A stretch of 8,108 nucleotides of DNA from an uncultured Verrucomicrobiota bacterium (GCA_947174645.1 CAMWJR010000040.1:1-8108), one strand, 5' to 3'. Counted from the stretch's first letter, positions 1 to 6,860 are shown. Program-made: numbers and translations. Notes: a model not told the origin generated them from the letters alone.

Positions 1-27
1 ATTTTATTTTTACATAAAAAATGTCAA
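1..27 (-). promoter_or_regulatory. Possible promoter pointing out of the left edge
   Basis: On the minus strand a perfect TTGACA (plus 22-27) is followed after 15 nt by TAAAAT at the window edge (plus 1-6). The spacer is short and the region is AT-rich, so chance is a real alternative. If real, it would start a minus-strand gene outside this window, just after the peptidase terminator. Confidence 0.25.
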
Positions 28-35
28 TAAATTAT

Positions 36-72
36 AAAAAACAAAACAAAACGCCGCTGAGAACCCGCGGCG
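36..72 (-). terminator. Intrinsic terminator of the M42 peptidase gene
   Basis: On the minus strand a perfect 6-bp GC stem (CGCCGC pairing with GCGGCG, plus-strand arms 52-57 and 67-72) with a 9-nt loop is followed by a T-rich tract, TTTTGTTTTGTTTTTT. It lies about 30 bp beyond the stop of the minus-strand aminopeptidase gene, as expected for a Rho-independent terminator. On the plus strand the hairpin is not followed by a T tract, so it acts in one direction. Confidence 0.85.
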
Positions 73-100
73 CTGGCAATTCATTGACAAACAAAAATTC

Positions 101-1171
101 TTAGAACTCGAAGTGGTCGGCGGCGGTAAGGGAGCGGGCAAAAGCACAAATCAGGCGGATTACGTTTTCGACGTCGTCAAGGTTGATCGTCTCGATCGGC
201 GTGTGCATGTATCGTAGTGGTACCGAAATCAACCCCACCGGAACTCCCGCACGTGACATTTGGATGGAACGTGCATCCGTCCCGGTCGGACGTGTTTCTG
301 CTTCGACTTGGTACGGGATCGCTTCGCGTTCTGCACACTGGATAACACGATCGAAAAGGAGTGGGTTGATGTTGACGCCACGGGCGATAATCGGGCCAGC
401 GCCGAGCTCGAACTTGCCGAACTTCTTATGGTCACAACCCGGGAAATCTGTCGCATGCCCGACATCAATCGCGATTCCGACCGACGGTGCACATGAATAT
501 GCTGCGACGATCGCGCCACGAGTTCCAACTTCCTCTTGTGTCGAGGCAACTGCCGTAACGTTGCAATGGAGTTGGGACTTTTCCTTTAACAACCGGCGAA
601 CCACCTCCATCGCGATATATGCCCCGACGCGGTCATCAAATGCTCGGCCCGTCGCATTATGCGATTGGTTAATGATCGCCGGTTCGGCGGTTTCATAAAC
701 AATCGGATCGCCGATGCTCACCATCGACTTGGCCTCGGCCTCGTCTTTCGCCCCGATATCAATCCACATGTCATGGAGCTTCGTCGTCTTATTCTCCTCT
801 TCCTCTTCGAGCATGTGAACGGCTTTTTTACCAGTGACTCCAAAAACGTCGCCGTGCTTCGTTAAGATGCGGACCCGACGCCCCATCAGGATCCCGCGGT
901 CGTGGCCCCCAATCGCGTCAAAAGAAATAAACCCTTTCTCGTCGATATACTTCACCGCGAATCCGAGCTCATCCATATGCCCCGAAAGCATCAACGTCGG
1001 AAGGCCTTCACCGGCTTTCACTGTCGCAAAACGGTTTCCAATAATATCTTTCCGATACTCATCCGCAATATCCGCCATATGGCGATCAATCACCTGCTGG
1101 GCCTCGAATTCATGGCCCGATGGCGACCGGGCAATCATTAATTCACGTAAAAAATCAGGAATAACAGCCAT
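101..1171 (-). CDS. M42 family metallo-aminopeptidase (glutamyl/deblocking aminopeptidase-like)
   Basis: This is a 356-residue cytoplasmic M42 peptidase, expected to remove N-terminal residues from peptides with a two-metal centre and to assemble into large oligomeric shells. Family landmarks are in order: SGHMDE at about 63-68 (metal His65, catalytic-support Asp67), AFDDRVGA at 177-184 (bridging metal Asp), TQEEVGTRGA at 211-220 (catalytic and metal Glu), AIDVGHATD at 234-242 (metal Asp236), PTGTDA at 295-300 and RYMHTP at 320-325 (metal His323). Length is normal for the family. The frame stays open upstream to 1264, but the extra 31 residues are not family-like and would overlap the divergent gene, so the ATG at 1171 (MAVIPDFLREL) is preferred. 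No Shine-Dalgarno precedes it. The exact substrate preference cannot be read from sequence. Confidence 0.95.
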   Translation of the reverse strand: MAVIPDFLRELMIARSPSGHEFEAQQVIDRHMADIADEYRKDIIGNRFATVKAGEGLPTLMLSGHMDELGFAVKYIDEKGFISFDAIGGHDRGILMGRRVRILTKHGDVFGVTGKKAVHMLEEEEENKTTKLHDMWIDIGAKDEAEAKSMVSIGDPIVYETAEPAIINQSHNATGRAFDDRVGAYIAMEVVRRLLKEKSQLHCNVTAVASTQEEVGTRGAIVAAYSCAPSVGIAIDVGHATDFPGCDHKKFGKFELGAGPIIARGVNINPLLFDRVIQCAEREAIPYQVEAETRPTGTDARSIQMSRAGVPVGLISVPLRYMHTPIETINLDDVENVIRLICAFARSLTAADHFEF

Positions 1172-1178
1172 GGCGTGC

Positions 1179-1206
1179 AATGTCGCTAAAAATCCCGCGA
1201 CGTCAA
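1179..1206 (-). promoter_or_regulatory. Candidate promoter of the M42 peptidase gene
   Basis: Minus strand TTGACG (plus 1201-1206), 16-nt spacer, then GACATT (plus 1179-1184), ending 7 nt before the ATG at 1171. The -35 is good (5 of 6) but the -10 is weak (3 of 6). If used, the mRNA would begin at or next to the start codon. An alternative pair further upstream (TTGTCG, 16 nt, TATCAC) would give an ordinary leader, but with no Shine-Dalgarno. Confidence 0.25.
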
Positions 1207-1248
1207 GGTCATAGCAGGTGATATGCCGAGCAAAAATGACGACAAAAC

Positions 1249-1277
1249 TTGAAAACGTTGGCAAAGAGCGCTATCGT
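1249..1277 (+). promoter_or_regulatory. Candidate promoter of the MBL hydrolase gene (leaderless geometry)
   Basis: TTGAAA (1249-1254), a 17-nt spacer, then TATCGT (1272-1277). The -10 ends 7 nt before the ATG at 1285, so transcription would begin at about the start codon. No Shine-Dalgarno is present between this element and the ATG. The -35 matches consensus at 5 of 6 positions and the -10 at 4 of 6. Confidence 0.4.
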
Positions 1278-1284
1278 CCGCGCC

Positions 1285-1938
1285 ATGGAAATTTACGCGC
1301 AAAATGGAGTGTCCGTCGAGTTATTTAAGTTGGGCCCCCTACGCACCAATGTGGGCCTCATTTCTAAAGATCAGCAGGCAATTGTTGTCGATGCGCCGCC
1401 GTACAGCGTAGATTTTTTGACACAGTACCTCCAAGAAAAACACATCGAACCTGCGGCGTTATTGATCACGCACCATCACTGGGATCACATTTCCGACGCA
1501 CATATTTGGCATGACCAAAATGTTTCAATTTACGCCCAAAAACACGACGCTGCCGAGATCGAGCACCCCGATAATCGCTTGCTGGCAACTTATGCCGATG
1601 TCACCGTAACACCCTGCTCGGTCGACCATATTTTACAAGACGGCGATACGTTTTCACTCCTGGGATTAACGATTCAAATGCTCTGGATCCCGGGACACGT
1701 CCAGGGCGGCGCGGCATACTTTTTCAAAGACCTCCAACTTTGCTTTGTCGGCGATACGTTGTTTGCACACAGCGTCGGACGCTCTGATCTACCGGGTGGC
1801 GATAAACATATTTTGTTTCGCAGCATTCGTGAAAAACTCTATACGCTTCCCGACGAAACTATGGTAATTCCCGGACACGGATATACGACGACCATCGGGT
1901 ACGAAAAGACAACCAATCCTTTTGTCCGGCCGAATTAA
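1285..1938 (+). CDS. MBL-fold metallo-hydrolase (glyoxalase II-like, YcbL type)
   Basis: This is a 217-residue single-domain metallo-beta-lactamase-fold hydrolase, probably cytoplasmic. The metal ligands are complete: HHHWDH at 63-68 (HxHxDH motif), His138 in PGHVQGG, Asp157 in VGDTLF and His198 in PGHG. The segments GRSDLPGGD (165-173) and TTIGYEKTTNP (202-212) are hallmarks of the short YcbL-like group, which lacks the C-terminal helical domain of classical glyoxalase II. It is likely a thioesterase or glyoxalase II-like enzyme, but the substrate is not determined. An upstream in-frame TTG at 1249 adds 12 unlikely residues and coincides with the probable -35 element, so the ATG at 1285 is preferred. 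Its stop overlaps the stop of the convergent rarA gene by 4 bp. Confidence 0.92.
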   Translation: MEIYAQNGVSVELFKLGPLRTNVGLISKDQQAIVVDAPPYSVDFLTQYLQEKHIEPAALLITHHHWDHISDAHIWHDQNVSIYAQKHDAAEIEHPDNRLLATYADVTVTPCSVDHILQDGDTFSLLGLTIQMLWIPGHVQGGAAYFFKDLQLCFVGDTLFAHSVGRSDLPGGDKHILFRSIREKLYTLPDETMVIPGHGYTTTIGYEKTTNPFVRPN

Positions 1939-3233
1939 TACCCGGCTTCTTTTTGCCGCTTTGCGCGTAGCTCTTGGAGATCATGGAAATGCTCAGCGAG
2001 GGCTTTTTCGGCACCGATTGCCTTGGGTTCGTAAAACGATTTCGGTGTCAACATATAGGTCTGGCCCGAGATGTTCTGGTCGAAATTGTGGCTATACTGG
2101 TAAAACTTTCCGTGCATGAGGCGTTCGGCCGCTTTTCCGTGGGCATCGCGAAGCCAAACTGGGACCGCCTCCTTCCCATGCTTATGAATGAAGGAAGACG
2201 CGCGTTCGAGGGCCATGTACGCCGAGTTGCTCTTGGGTGCCAACGCACAAAATACCGTCGCATGGGCAAGATTGATGCGGCACTCCGGGAGGCCGACGCG
2301 TTCGCAGGCATCGAAACAGGCATTCGTAACCGTCAACGCTCGTGAGTCCGCAAGACCGATATCCTCAGAGGCAAAAATTACCAAGCGCCGTGCGATAACC
2401 CGCGGGTCTTCGCCACCATCGAGCATCACGGCCAGCCAATAAACTGCCGCATCGGGATCGCAACCGCGCATGCTCTTAATATACGCCGAAATCGTGTTGT
2501 AGTGCTCATCTTCGTCGGCATCATACGCGAGCTGTTGTTTAAAGAGATACTTCGCGGCGTCTTCTGGAGTGATCTTTTGTCCCATCGGGGTATTGAGAAC
2601 AACCGACTCCAAAACGTTAAGCGCCTTACGAGCATCACCATTACACTGCTCAGCAACTAATAAAAGCGTTTCATCTTCGATCGGTACCTGGATCGTTCCA
2701 AGGCCATGAGTTTCATCTTGGAGCGCCCGACGTAAGATCGTAACGAGGTCCTCCGGGGAAAGCGGCTCGAGCTCGATCAAACGGCACCGACTCAGGAGCG
2801 GATTGATGACATAAAACCCCGGATTATGGGTCGTCGCACCGATGAGCTGGATCGTCCCCGCTTCGACATCCGGCAATAAAAGGTCCTGCTGGGATTTATT
2901 AAAGCGGTGGATCTCGTCGATAAACAGAATTGGCTGTTCGCGTGTAAATTTCGCAGTCTTGAGCAATTCCCTTAGTTCTGCGACATTCGAGAGAACCGCA
3001 TTGATTTTTTGAAACGATTTATGGGTCTCATTCGCGATCGCCTCCGCAATCGATGTCTTTCCGCTTCCCGGTGGGCCATATAAAATCAGGCTCCCGAGCG
3101 CATTGTTGCGGACAAGCTGTGTGAGCGGCGCTCCTTGTGCGACAATCGAACGTTGACCGACGATCTCATCGAGCGTCCGTGGGCGCATCCGTACTGCAAG
3201 CGGCGGGCGATTGGTATTCGCATCGGTCACCAA
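1935..3233 (-). CDS. rarA: Replication-associated recombination protein A (RarA/MgsA), AAA+ ATPase
   Basis: This is a 432-residue clamp-loader-like AAA+ ATPase of the RarA/MgsA/WRNIP1 family, which acts at stalled replication forks with SSB and RecA. Visible motifs: PPLAVRMRPRTLDEIVGQ-type N-terminus, Walker A GPPGSGKT (53-60), Walker B LFIDEIHRF (103-111), sensor 1 GATTHNP (132-138; E. coli has GATTENP), arginine finger in LLSRC (R149) and sensor 2 GDARKALNVLE (199-209). A helical tetramerisation region follows with GGEDPRVIARRL (273-284) and the C-terminal YEP segment at 401-403. Length is typical. No in-frame ATG is available at the N-terminus: TTG at 3233 or GTG at 3230 must be used, both with no Shine-Dalgarno. 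The ATG at 3237 is out of frame. It is last in the minus-strand run and convergent with the MBL hydrolase. Confidence 0.94.
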   Translation of the reverse strand: MVTDANTNRPPLAVRMRPRTLDEIVGQRSIVAQGAPLTQLVRNNALGSLILYGPPGSGKTSIAEAIANETHKSFQKINAVLSNVAELRELLKTAKFTREQPILFIDEIHRFNKSQQDLLLPDVEAGTIQLIGATTHNPGFYVINPLLSRCRLIELEPLSPEDLVTILRRALQDETHGLGTIQVPIEDETLLLVAEQCNGDARKALNVLESVVLNTPMGQKITPEDAAKYLFKQQLAYDADEDEHYNTISAYIKSMRGCDPDAAVYWLAVMLDGGEDPRVIARRLVIFASEDIGLADSRALTVTNACFDACERVGLPECRINLAHATVFCALAPKSNSAYMALERASSFIHKHGKEAVPVWLRDAHGKAAERLMHGKFYQYSHNFDQNISGQTYMLTPKSFYEPKAIGAEKALAEHFHDLQELRAKRQKEAGY

Positions 3234-3241
3234 ACATGCAA

Positions 3242-3273
3242 TTTATGGGAAGCGTGACCGTATTGTAAACGGT
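3242..3273 (-). promoter_or_regulatory. Candidate rarA promoter with a dyad over its -35
   Basis: In the 49-bp gap before rarA, minus strand TTTACA (plus 3264-3269), a 16-nt spacer and CATAAA (plus 3242-3247) form a plausible promoter. The -10 ends 8 nt before the TTG and 11 nt before the GTG. The -35 lies inside an inverted repeat, ACCGT-N7-ACGGT (3257-3273), which could be an operator. The half-sites are only 5 bp, so the dyad may be fortuitous. Confidence 0.35.
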
Positions 3274-3282
3274 AAAAAACCG

Positions 3283-3735
3283 CTAGAGGACGAAATTCTT
3301 AGCGCGGTTGTGGGCATTGGCTTTTTGGGTATCGACCCAGGAAATCTTTTCCAATAATGCCCGGGGAGCCTGGATCGGAACACCATCGATTACCGAAAGC
3401 GCGATCGCATCACTCGCACGTGCATCGAGTGTAACCAGGTTATTACCGCGTCGCAGGACGATTTTGGCAAAAAATACCCCATTGATCATATCATTGATAC
3501 GGATCGATTCGATTGCGCCACCCAAGGAGGTAACGGCATTCACGAGCAACGTAAACGTATCAGGCCGCTTAAAATGCTGCTTTTGAAAGAGGTTCAGCAA
3601 TAAACTTCCTGTCTCAATCGATACATGGATCAAAAAATGCTTCTCATTTACATCATTGCCCATGATAATCGACGCTGCCTCGTGCGAAAAAACGATGTCG
3701 ACCGCCGACACCTCGACCCAATCCGTAGCCCGCAT
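3283..3735 (-). CDS. Bifunctional nuclease domain (BFN/DUF151) family protein
   Basis: This is a 150-residue protein made almost entirely of one BFN/DUF151 domain. The diagnostic segment LDARASDAIALSV (103-115), followed by DGVPI (117-121), matches the conserved core of the family. The central part reads FKRPDTFTLL (55-64) where many homologues have a RPxTHDLL-type stretch, so this copy is somewhat divergent. Some members have reported nuclease activity (plant BBD proteins) and a Mycobacterium tuberculosis structure is known, but for most bacterial members the role is unknown, so nuclease function here is family-level inference. No signal peptide or membrane segment is visible. It lies between glmS and rarA on the same strand. 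The ATG at 3735 has no Shine-Dalgarno. Confidence 0.88.
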   Translation of the reverse strand: MRATDWVEVSAVDIVFSHEAASIIMGNDVNEKHFLIHVSIETGSLLLNLFQKQHFKRPDTFTLLVNAVTSLGGAIESIRINDMINGVFFAKIVLRRGNNLVTLDARASDAIALSVIDGVPIQAPRALLEKISWVDTQKANAHNRAKNFVL

Positions 3736-3743
3736 GAACCCGT

Positions 3744-3771
3744 ATTTTGTAGATTTTTAGGGTTTCTGCAA
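3744..3771 (-). promoter_or_regulatory. Candidate promoter of the DUF151 gene
   Basis: In the 69-bp gap after glmS, minus strand TTGCAG (plus 3766-3771), a 16-nt spacer and CAAAAT (plus 3744-3749) end 8 nt before the ATG at 3735. The -35 matches at 3 of 6 positions and the -10 at 4 of 6. As at several other starts here, transcription would begin at about the start codon. Confidence 0.3.
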
Positions 3772-3804
3772 GGCCCTTTTCGTTGAAAGACGCCACATCC
3801 CGCA

Positions 3805-5646
3805 TTATTCCACAGTTACAGACTTCGCTAAATTTCGCGGACGATCGACATCACAACCGAGAAGAATTCCAGTGTAATACGCAAAGAACTGTAAAGGGAT
3901 CACTGAAAGAATTGGCTTAATCCCCACGTGCGCCGCGGGAATCCGGACCACTTCATCGTAAGGCCGTTCGTCGAAAATCTGATCATCCGAGACGATAACA
4001 ATGACTTTAGCGCCACGGGCACGGACTTCCTGGATATTGCTCGCTGTCTTTTCCCAAAATGTTCTTTGGGTCGCGATAAAGAGGCAAACTGTCTCCTCCG
4101 AGACCAGCGCGATCGGACCATGCTTCATCTCAGCCGTCGGGTACGCCTGCGCATCAACATACGCGACCTCTTTGAGCTTCAGGGCCCCTTCGAGCGCAAT
4201 CGGGTACATCGCCTGGCGACCTAAAAATAAAAACCGCTTGTAGTGGTGGTATTTTTGGGCAAGCGCCTGCATCTCTACAGAAAGATCAAGGACCTCTTTG
4301 ACCGTCTCCGGCAGAGAACGTAGCGCCCGGACATACTGTTGCCCCGCAATTGCGTCCATATCTCGGGTTCGCGCGATGAGCAGTGCGAGCATCGATAAAA
4401 CGGTTAGCTGCGAGGTAAAGGCCTTTGTCGACGCAACCCCCATCTCGACGCCTGCGTGCTGATAAATCCCCGCTTCTGCGGCACGAGCAATTGTCGACCC
4501 AACGGTATTGGTGATCGCTAAAACCCGGTATCCGCGCCGCTGGGCCTCGTTCAGTGCCGCCAATGTATCAATTGTCTCCCCCGATTGGCTTACGACAAAA
4601 ACGATCGTATGTTGCCCCATCGGTGCATTGCGGTATCGAAACTCAGAAGCGTACTCGACATCAACTGGGATCCGCGCAAATTTTTCGATCCAAAACTTCC
4701 CCTCAAGGCACGCGTGGTACGCACTGCCGCAGGCGCAAAACAAAATCCGATCGGCCGAGCGGAGATCCTGGAGCGTAATGGGCAATCCTCCGAACTTTGT
4801 CGAACAATCATCCTCCGAAAATCTTCCCCGCATTGCATTTTCGAGAACCGTCGGCTGCTCAAAAATCTCCTTTAACATGTAGTGCGGATAACCCTCAAGC
4901 TCGGAATCGCGAATCTCCCAATCAAGCTCGTGTAACACGGCTTTAGGTGCCCCCGCATCTAGGGTTGAGATCGAAAAGTTATCAGCTGTCACTGAAGCGA
5001 TTTCGCCATCGTTGAGATAAATGACGCGCTTGGTATAACGGGCAACGGCCGCAGCATCGCTCGCGACAATGTTTTCCCTTTCGCCAATTCCAATTAACAA
5101 TGGCGAACTCTTTCGCGCGACAATCAATTCTTTGGGGTATACCGTACTTAGGACAGCGATCCCGTATGTTCCTTCAACATGGCGTAACGACTTACGGACA
5201 GCCTCTATAAAGGATTGTGCAGGATTTTTTTTGTAATGGTAATCAATGAGATTGATCAAGACCTCCGTGTCCGTTTCTGAGAAAAAAACGTACCCATGCT
5301 CTTGGAGAAATTGCTTAATTTTTTCGTAATTCTCAACAATGCCGTTGTGAACGATCGCGAACCGATGACCATTACTCAAGTGCGGGTGAGCATTTTGTTC
5401 TGAAACTCCGCCGTGGGTCGCCCAACGCGTGTGCCCAATACCAATCGTTCCTGAGTGCCTGAAGTTCTCACTGTACGCGCGTGTGAGCGTCGCAACCTTC
5501 CCGACACGTTTCAGCGGCCAAATTGTTCCTTGATCCAACACCGCAATCCCTGCGGAATCATAACCGCGATACTCCATTCGCTGGAGACCATCTAATAAGA
5601 TCCCCCCCGCCGATTTACGTCCGACATAACCGATAATTCCACACAC
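3805..5646 (-). CDS. glmS: Glutamine-fructose-6-phosphate aminotransferase (isomerizing), GlmS
   Basis: This 613-residue enzyme makes glucosamine-6-phosphate from fructose-6-phosphate and glutamine, the entry step to UDP-GlcNAc for peptidoglycan and lipopolysaccharide. The N-terminal glutaminase domain (about 1-220) begins MCGIIGYVG, with Cys2 becoming the N-terminal nucleophile after Met removal, and carries GHTRWATHGG (71-80), NGIVEN (101-106) and SETDTE (123-128). Two SIS domains follow: SQSGET (353-358) and STKAFTSQL (406-414), then LEGALKLKE (485-493), AEMKHGPIAL (505-514; commonly GELKHGP) and the C-terminal RNLAKSVTVE with its Lys607. The start is a GTG and is fixed by the catalytic Cys. 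It is the only gene here with a clear Shine-Dalgarno. It lies 51 bp after mraY on the same strand, consistent with co-transcription. There is no room for a glmS ribozyme upstream. Confidence 0.98.
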   Translation of the reverse strand: MCGIIGYVGRKSAGGILLDGLQRMEYRGYDSAGIAVLDQGTIWPLKRVGKVATLTRAYSENFRHSGTIGIGHTRWATHGGVSEQNAHPHLSNGHRFAIVHNGIVENYEKIKQFLQEHGYVFFSETDTEVLINLIDYHYKKNPAQSFIEAVRKSLRHVEGTYGIAVLSTVYPKELIVARKSSPLLIGIGERENIVASDAAAVARYTKRVIYLNDGEIASVTADNFSISTLDAGAPKAVLHELDWEIRDSELEGYPHYMLKEIFEQPTVLENAMRGRFSEDDCSTKFGGLPITLQDLRSADRILFCACGSAYHACLEGKFWIEKFARIPVDVEYASEFRYRNAPMGQHTIVFVVSQSGETIDTLAALNEAQRRGYRVLAITNTVGSTIARAAEAGIYQHAGVEMGVASTKAFTSQLTVLSMLALLIARTRDMDAIAGQQYVRALRSLPETVKEVLDLSVEMQALAQKYHHYKRFLFLGRQAMYPIALEGALKLKEVAYVDAQAYPTAEMKHGPIALVSEETVCLFIATQRTFWEKTASNIQEVRARGAKVIVIVSDDQIFDERPYDEVVRIPAAHVGIKPILSVIPLQFFAYYTGILLGCDVDRPRNLAKSVTVE

Positions 5647-5654
5647 AGAACCAA

Positions 5655-5660
5655 CTCCTT
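5655..5660 (-). promoter_or_regulatory. Strong Shine-Dalgarno of glmS (AAGGAG)
   Basis: Minus strand AAGGAG lies 8 nt before the GTG start of glmS, which is ideal spacing. It supports the GTG and shows that this organism uses SD-led initiation at least here, while the other seven starts have none. In the same 51-bp gap TACAAT (plus 5691-5696) resembles a -10 but has no convincing -35, so an own promoter for glmS is not established. Confidence 0.8.
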
Positions 5661-5697
5661 AGATCAATTTATGCCGCGCGTCAACCTCTCATTGTAA

Positions 5698-6807
5698 TTA
5701 GGGCTTAATCCACGGCACCATTGCAATAACCGCTAAAGCCGCCAATAAAGCACTCAACAACCATGCTCGAAGAGTAATCTGTACTTCGTGATATCCCTTG
5801 AGCTCGAAATGATGATGGAGCGGCGCCATTTTAAAAATTCGGCGATGGCCGCAAAATTTATATGTAAATACCTGCAGGATATCGGAAAGTGCCTCCGCCA
5901 CAAACACGCCACCTGCAATGACCAAAAACAACGAATACCCTGAGAAAAGCGCAACGAGACCGATCAACATACCCAACGAAAGTGAACCTGTATCACCCAT
6001 AAAAACAACCGCGGGATAGCAGTTGTACCACAAAAAAACCAAAAGCCCTCCAACTGCCGCAGCACATATCACGGCAAGCTCTGTACCGCCTGGTATGCGT
6101 GAAACCCCCATGGAGCTAAATATTGGCAATGTGTTATCGATAAAGCAAAGCCCCCCAAAAAACAACAATACCGGGATCGCACAGCCCGTTGCCAGCCCAT
6201 CGAGTCCGTCTGTCAAATTGACCGCATTACTGGTTCCAGCCAAGACAAGAAAGAAGTAGATGGGCACAAAATTATGCGGTAATGTCCAGTTAATATCAGT
6301 AAACGGTACCGGTAGTGTTGTACAAACACGGTAAAGATCGGAGTATTGCTCAACAACAAAGTACACCAACAGTGAAAAACCGAGTTGTATCGATAACTTG
6401 AGCCATCCGGGAATCCCTCGTGCATTGCGCTGCCGAATTTTGATGCCATCATCCCAAGCACCTACCGCTGCTAAAAGCAGATATCCCAGCACAACAAGCC
6501 CGACTTGGAGGTTCCAATGCACCTGCGTCGCGATCCCAAGTATAGCTGCGATCACCACTATGATTCCTCCCATCGTCGGTACGTGATCCTTATGGCTATG
6601 GAGCTGTGCAAGTTTACGAACCTCTTGCTCGTCCCGCTGGATTTGCTCGATTTTCCGCTGGCGTAACTTTTGGATCCCCCAAGAGGCTAGTAGCATCGCG
6701 GCCACTAAAGCAATAAAAAACGCCAAAAAGACACGCTGCCCCACCGCCGGAATCTGTGTCACAATAAAGTTAAACCGCTCGATGATCTCGTTAAATAGAG
6801 GAGACAT
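5698..6807 (-). CDS. mraY: Phospho-N-acetylmuramoyl-pentapeptide-transferase (MraY)
   Basis: This 369-residue integral membrane enzyme transfers phospho-MurNAc-pentapeptide from UDP to undecaprenyl phosphate, giving lipid I at the inner face of the cytoplasmic membrane. About ten hydrophobic segments are visible. Family motifs: HVPTMGG (75-81; usually GTPTMGG), the Asp pair in AWDDG (D119, D120), NAVNLTDGLDGLA (194-206), FMGDTGSLSLG (269-279, catalytic Asp272) and APLHHHFELKG (328-338) with the three-His cluster. Length is close to E. coli MraY (360). Residues 40-75 form a charged cytoplasmic loop slightly longer than usual. The ATG at 6807 has no Shine-Dalgarno. Its neighbours are glmS downstream and a divergent SIS-domain gene, not the murE/murF/murD genes of a dcw cluster. 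Confidence 0.97.
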   Translation of the reverse strand: MSPLFNEIIERFNFIVTQIPAVGQRVFLAFFIALVAAMLLASWGIQKLRQRKIEQIQRDEQEVRKLAQLHSHKDHVPTMGGIIVVIAAILGIATQVHWNLQVGLVVLGYLLLAAVGAWDDGIKIRQRNARGIPGWLKLSIQLGFSLLVYFVVEQYSDLYRVCTTLPVPFTDINWTLPHNFVPIYFFLVLAGTSNAVNLTDGLDGLATGCAIPVLLFFGGLCFIDNTLPIFSSMGVSRIPGGTELAVICAAAVGGLLVFLWYNCYPAVVFMGDTGSLSLGMLIGLVALFSGYSLFLVIAGGVFVAEALSDILQVFTYKFCGHRRIFKMAPLHHHFELKGYHEVQITLRAWLLSALLAALAVIAMVPWIKP

Positions 6808-6815
6808 AATCGCGC

Positions 6816-6844
6816 CGTTTAGTGAAGTGATATTTGCTCGTCAC
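6816..6844 (-). promoter_or_regulatory. Weak candidate mraY promoter
   Basis: Minus strand GTGACG (plus 6839-6844), a 17-nt spacer and TAAACG (plus 6816-6821) end 8 nt before the ATG at 6807. Only 4 of 6 and 3 of 6 positions match consensus. It is listed mainly because its distance to the start matches that seen at other genes here. It interlocks with the divergent promoter on the other strand. Confidence 0.22.
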
Positions 6845-6855
6845 GCGAGTAAAAT
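6827..6855 (+). promoter_or_regulatory. Candidate promoter of the gmhA-like gene
   Basis: GTGATA (6827-6832), a 17-nt spacer and TAAAAT (6850-6855). The -10 matches 5 of 6 positions and ends 5 nt before the ATG at 6861, so transcription would begin at about that codon. A short dyad CTCG-N5-CGAG (6837-6849) sits in the spacer. Confidence 0.4.
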
Positions 6856-6860
6856 CTTCC

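Noticed and set aside
9..38. Plus-strand TTTACA-18-TATAAA promoter in the left AT-rich edge
   Set aside because: The tract is so AT-rich that such matches are expected by chance, and it would fire only into the antisense of the peptidase gene and its terminator.
183..698. 171-codon plus-strand open frame inside the M42 peptidase gene
   Set aside because: It is antisense to a gene with complete catalytic motifs, its translation shows no recognisable domain, and it has no start signal.
1172..1264. N-terminal extension of the M42 peptidase up to 1264
   Set aside because: The added 31 residues do not resemble the family, which starts close to MAVIPDFLREL, and the extension would run through the divergent promoter region.
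1249..1284. TTG start at 1249 for the MBL hydrolase
   Set aside because: It adds 12 residues with no family support, lacks a ribosome site, and the TTG is better explained as part of a -35 TTGAAA.
3276..3300. Terminator after the DUF151 gene
   Set aside because: The CGGT/ACCG arms are only 4 bp around a T loop and no T tract follows, so it lacks terminator form; the sequence is better read as part of the rarA promoter.
4508..4882. Several overlapping plus-strand open frames inside glmS
   Set aside because: They are antisense shadows of a strongly conserved gene, with arginine/proline-rich unstructured translations and no family motif.
5647..5697. glmS ribozyme or riboswitch upstream of glmS
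   Set aside because: Only about 51 bp separate mraY and glmS, far too short for the ribozyme, and no matching core is seen.
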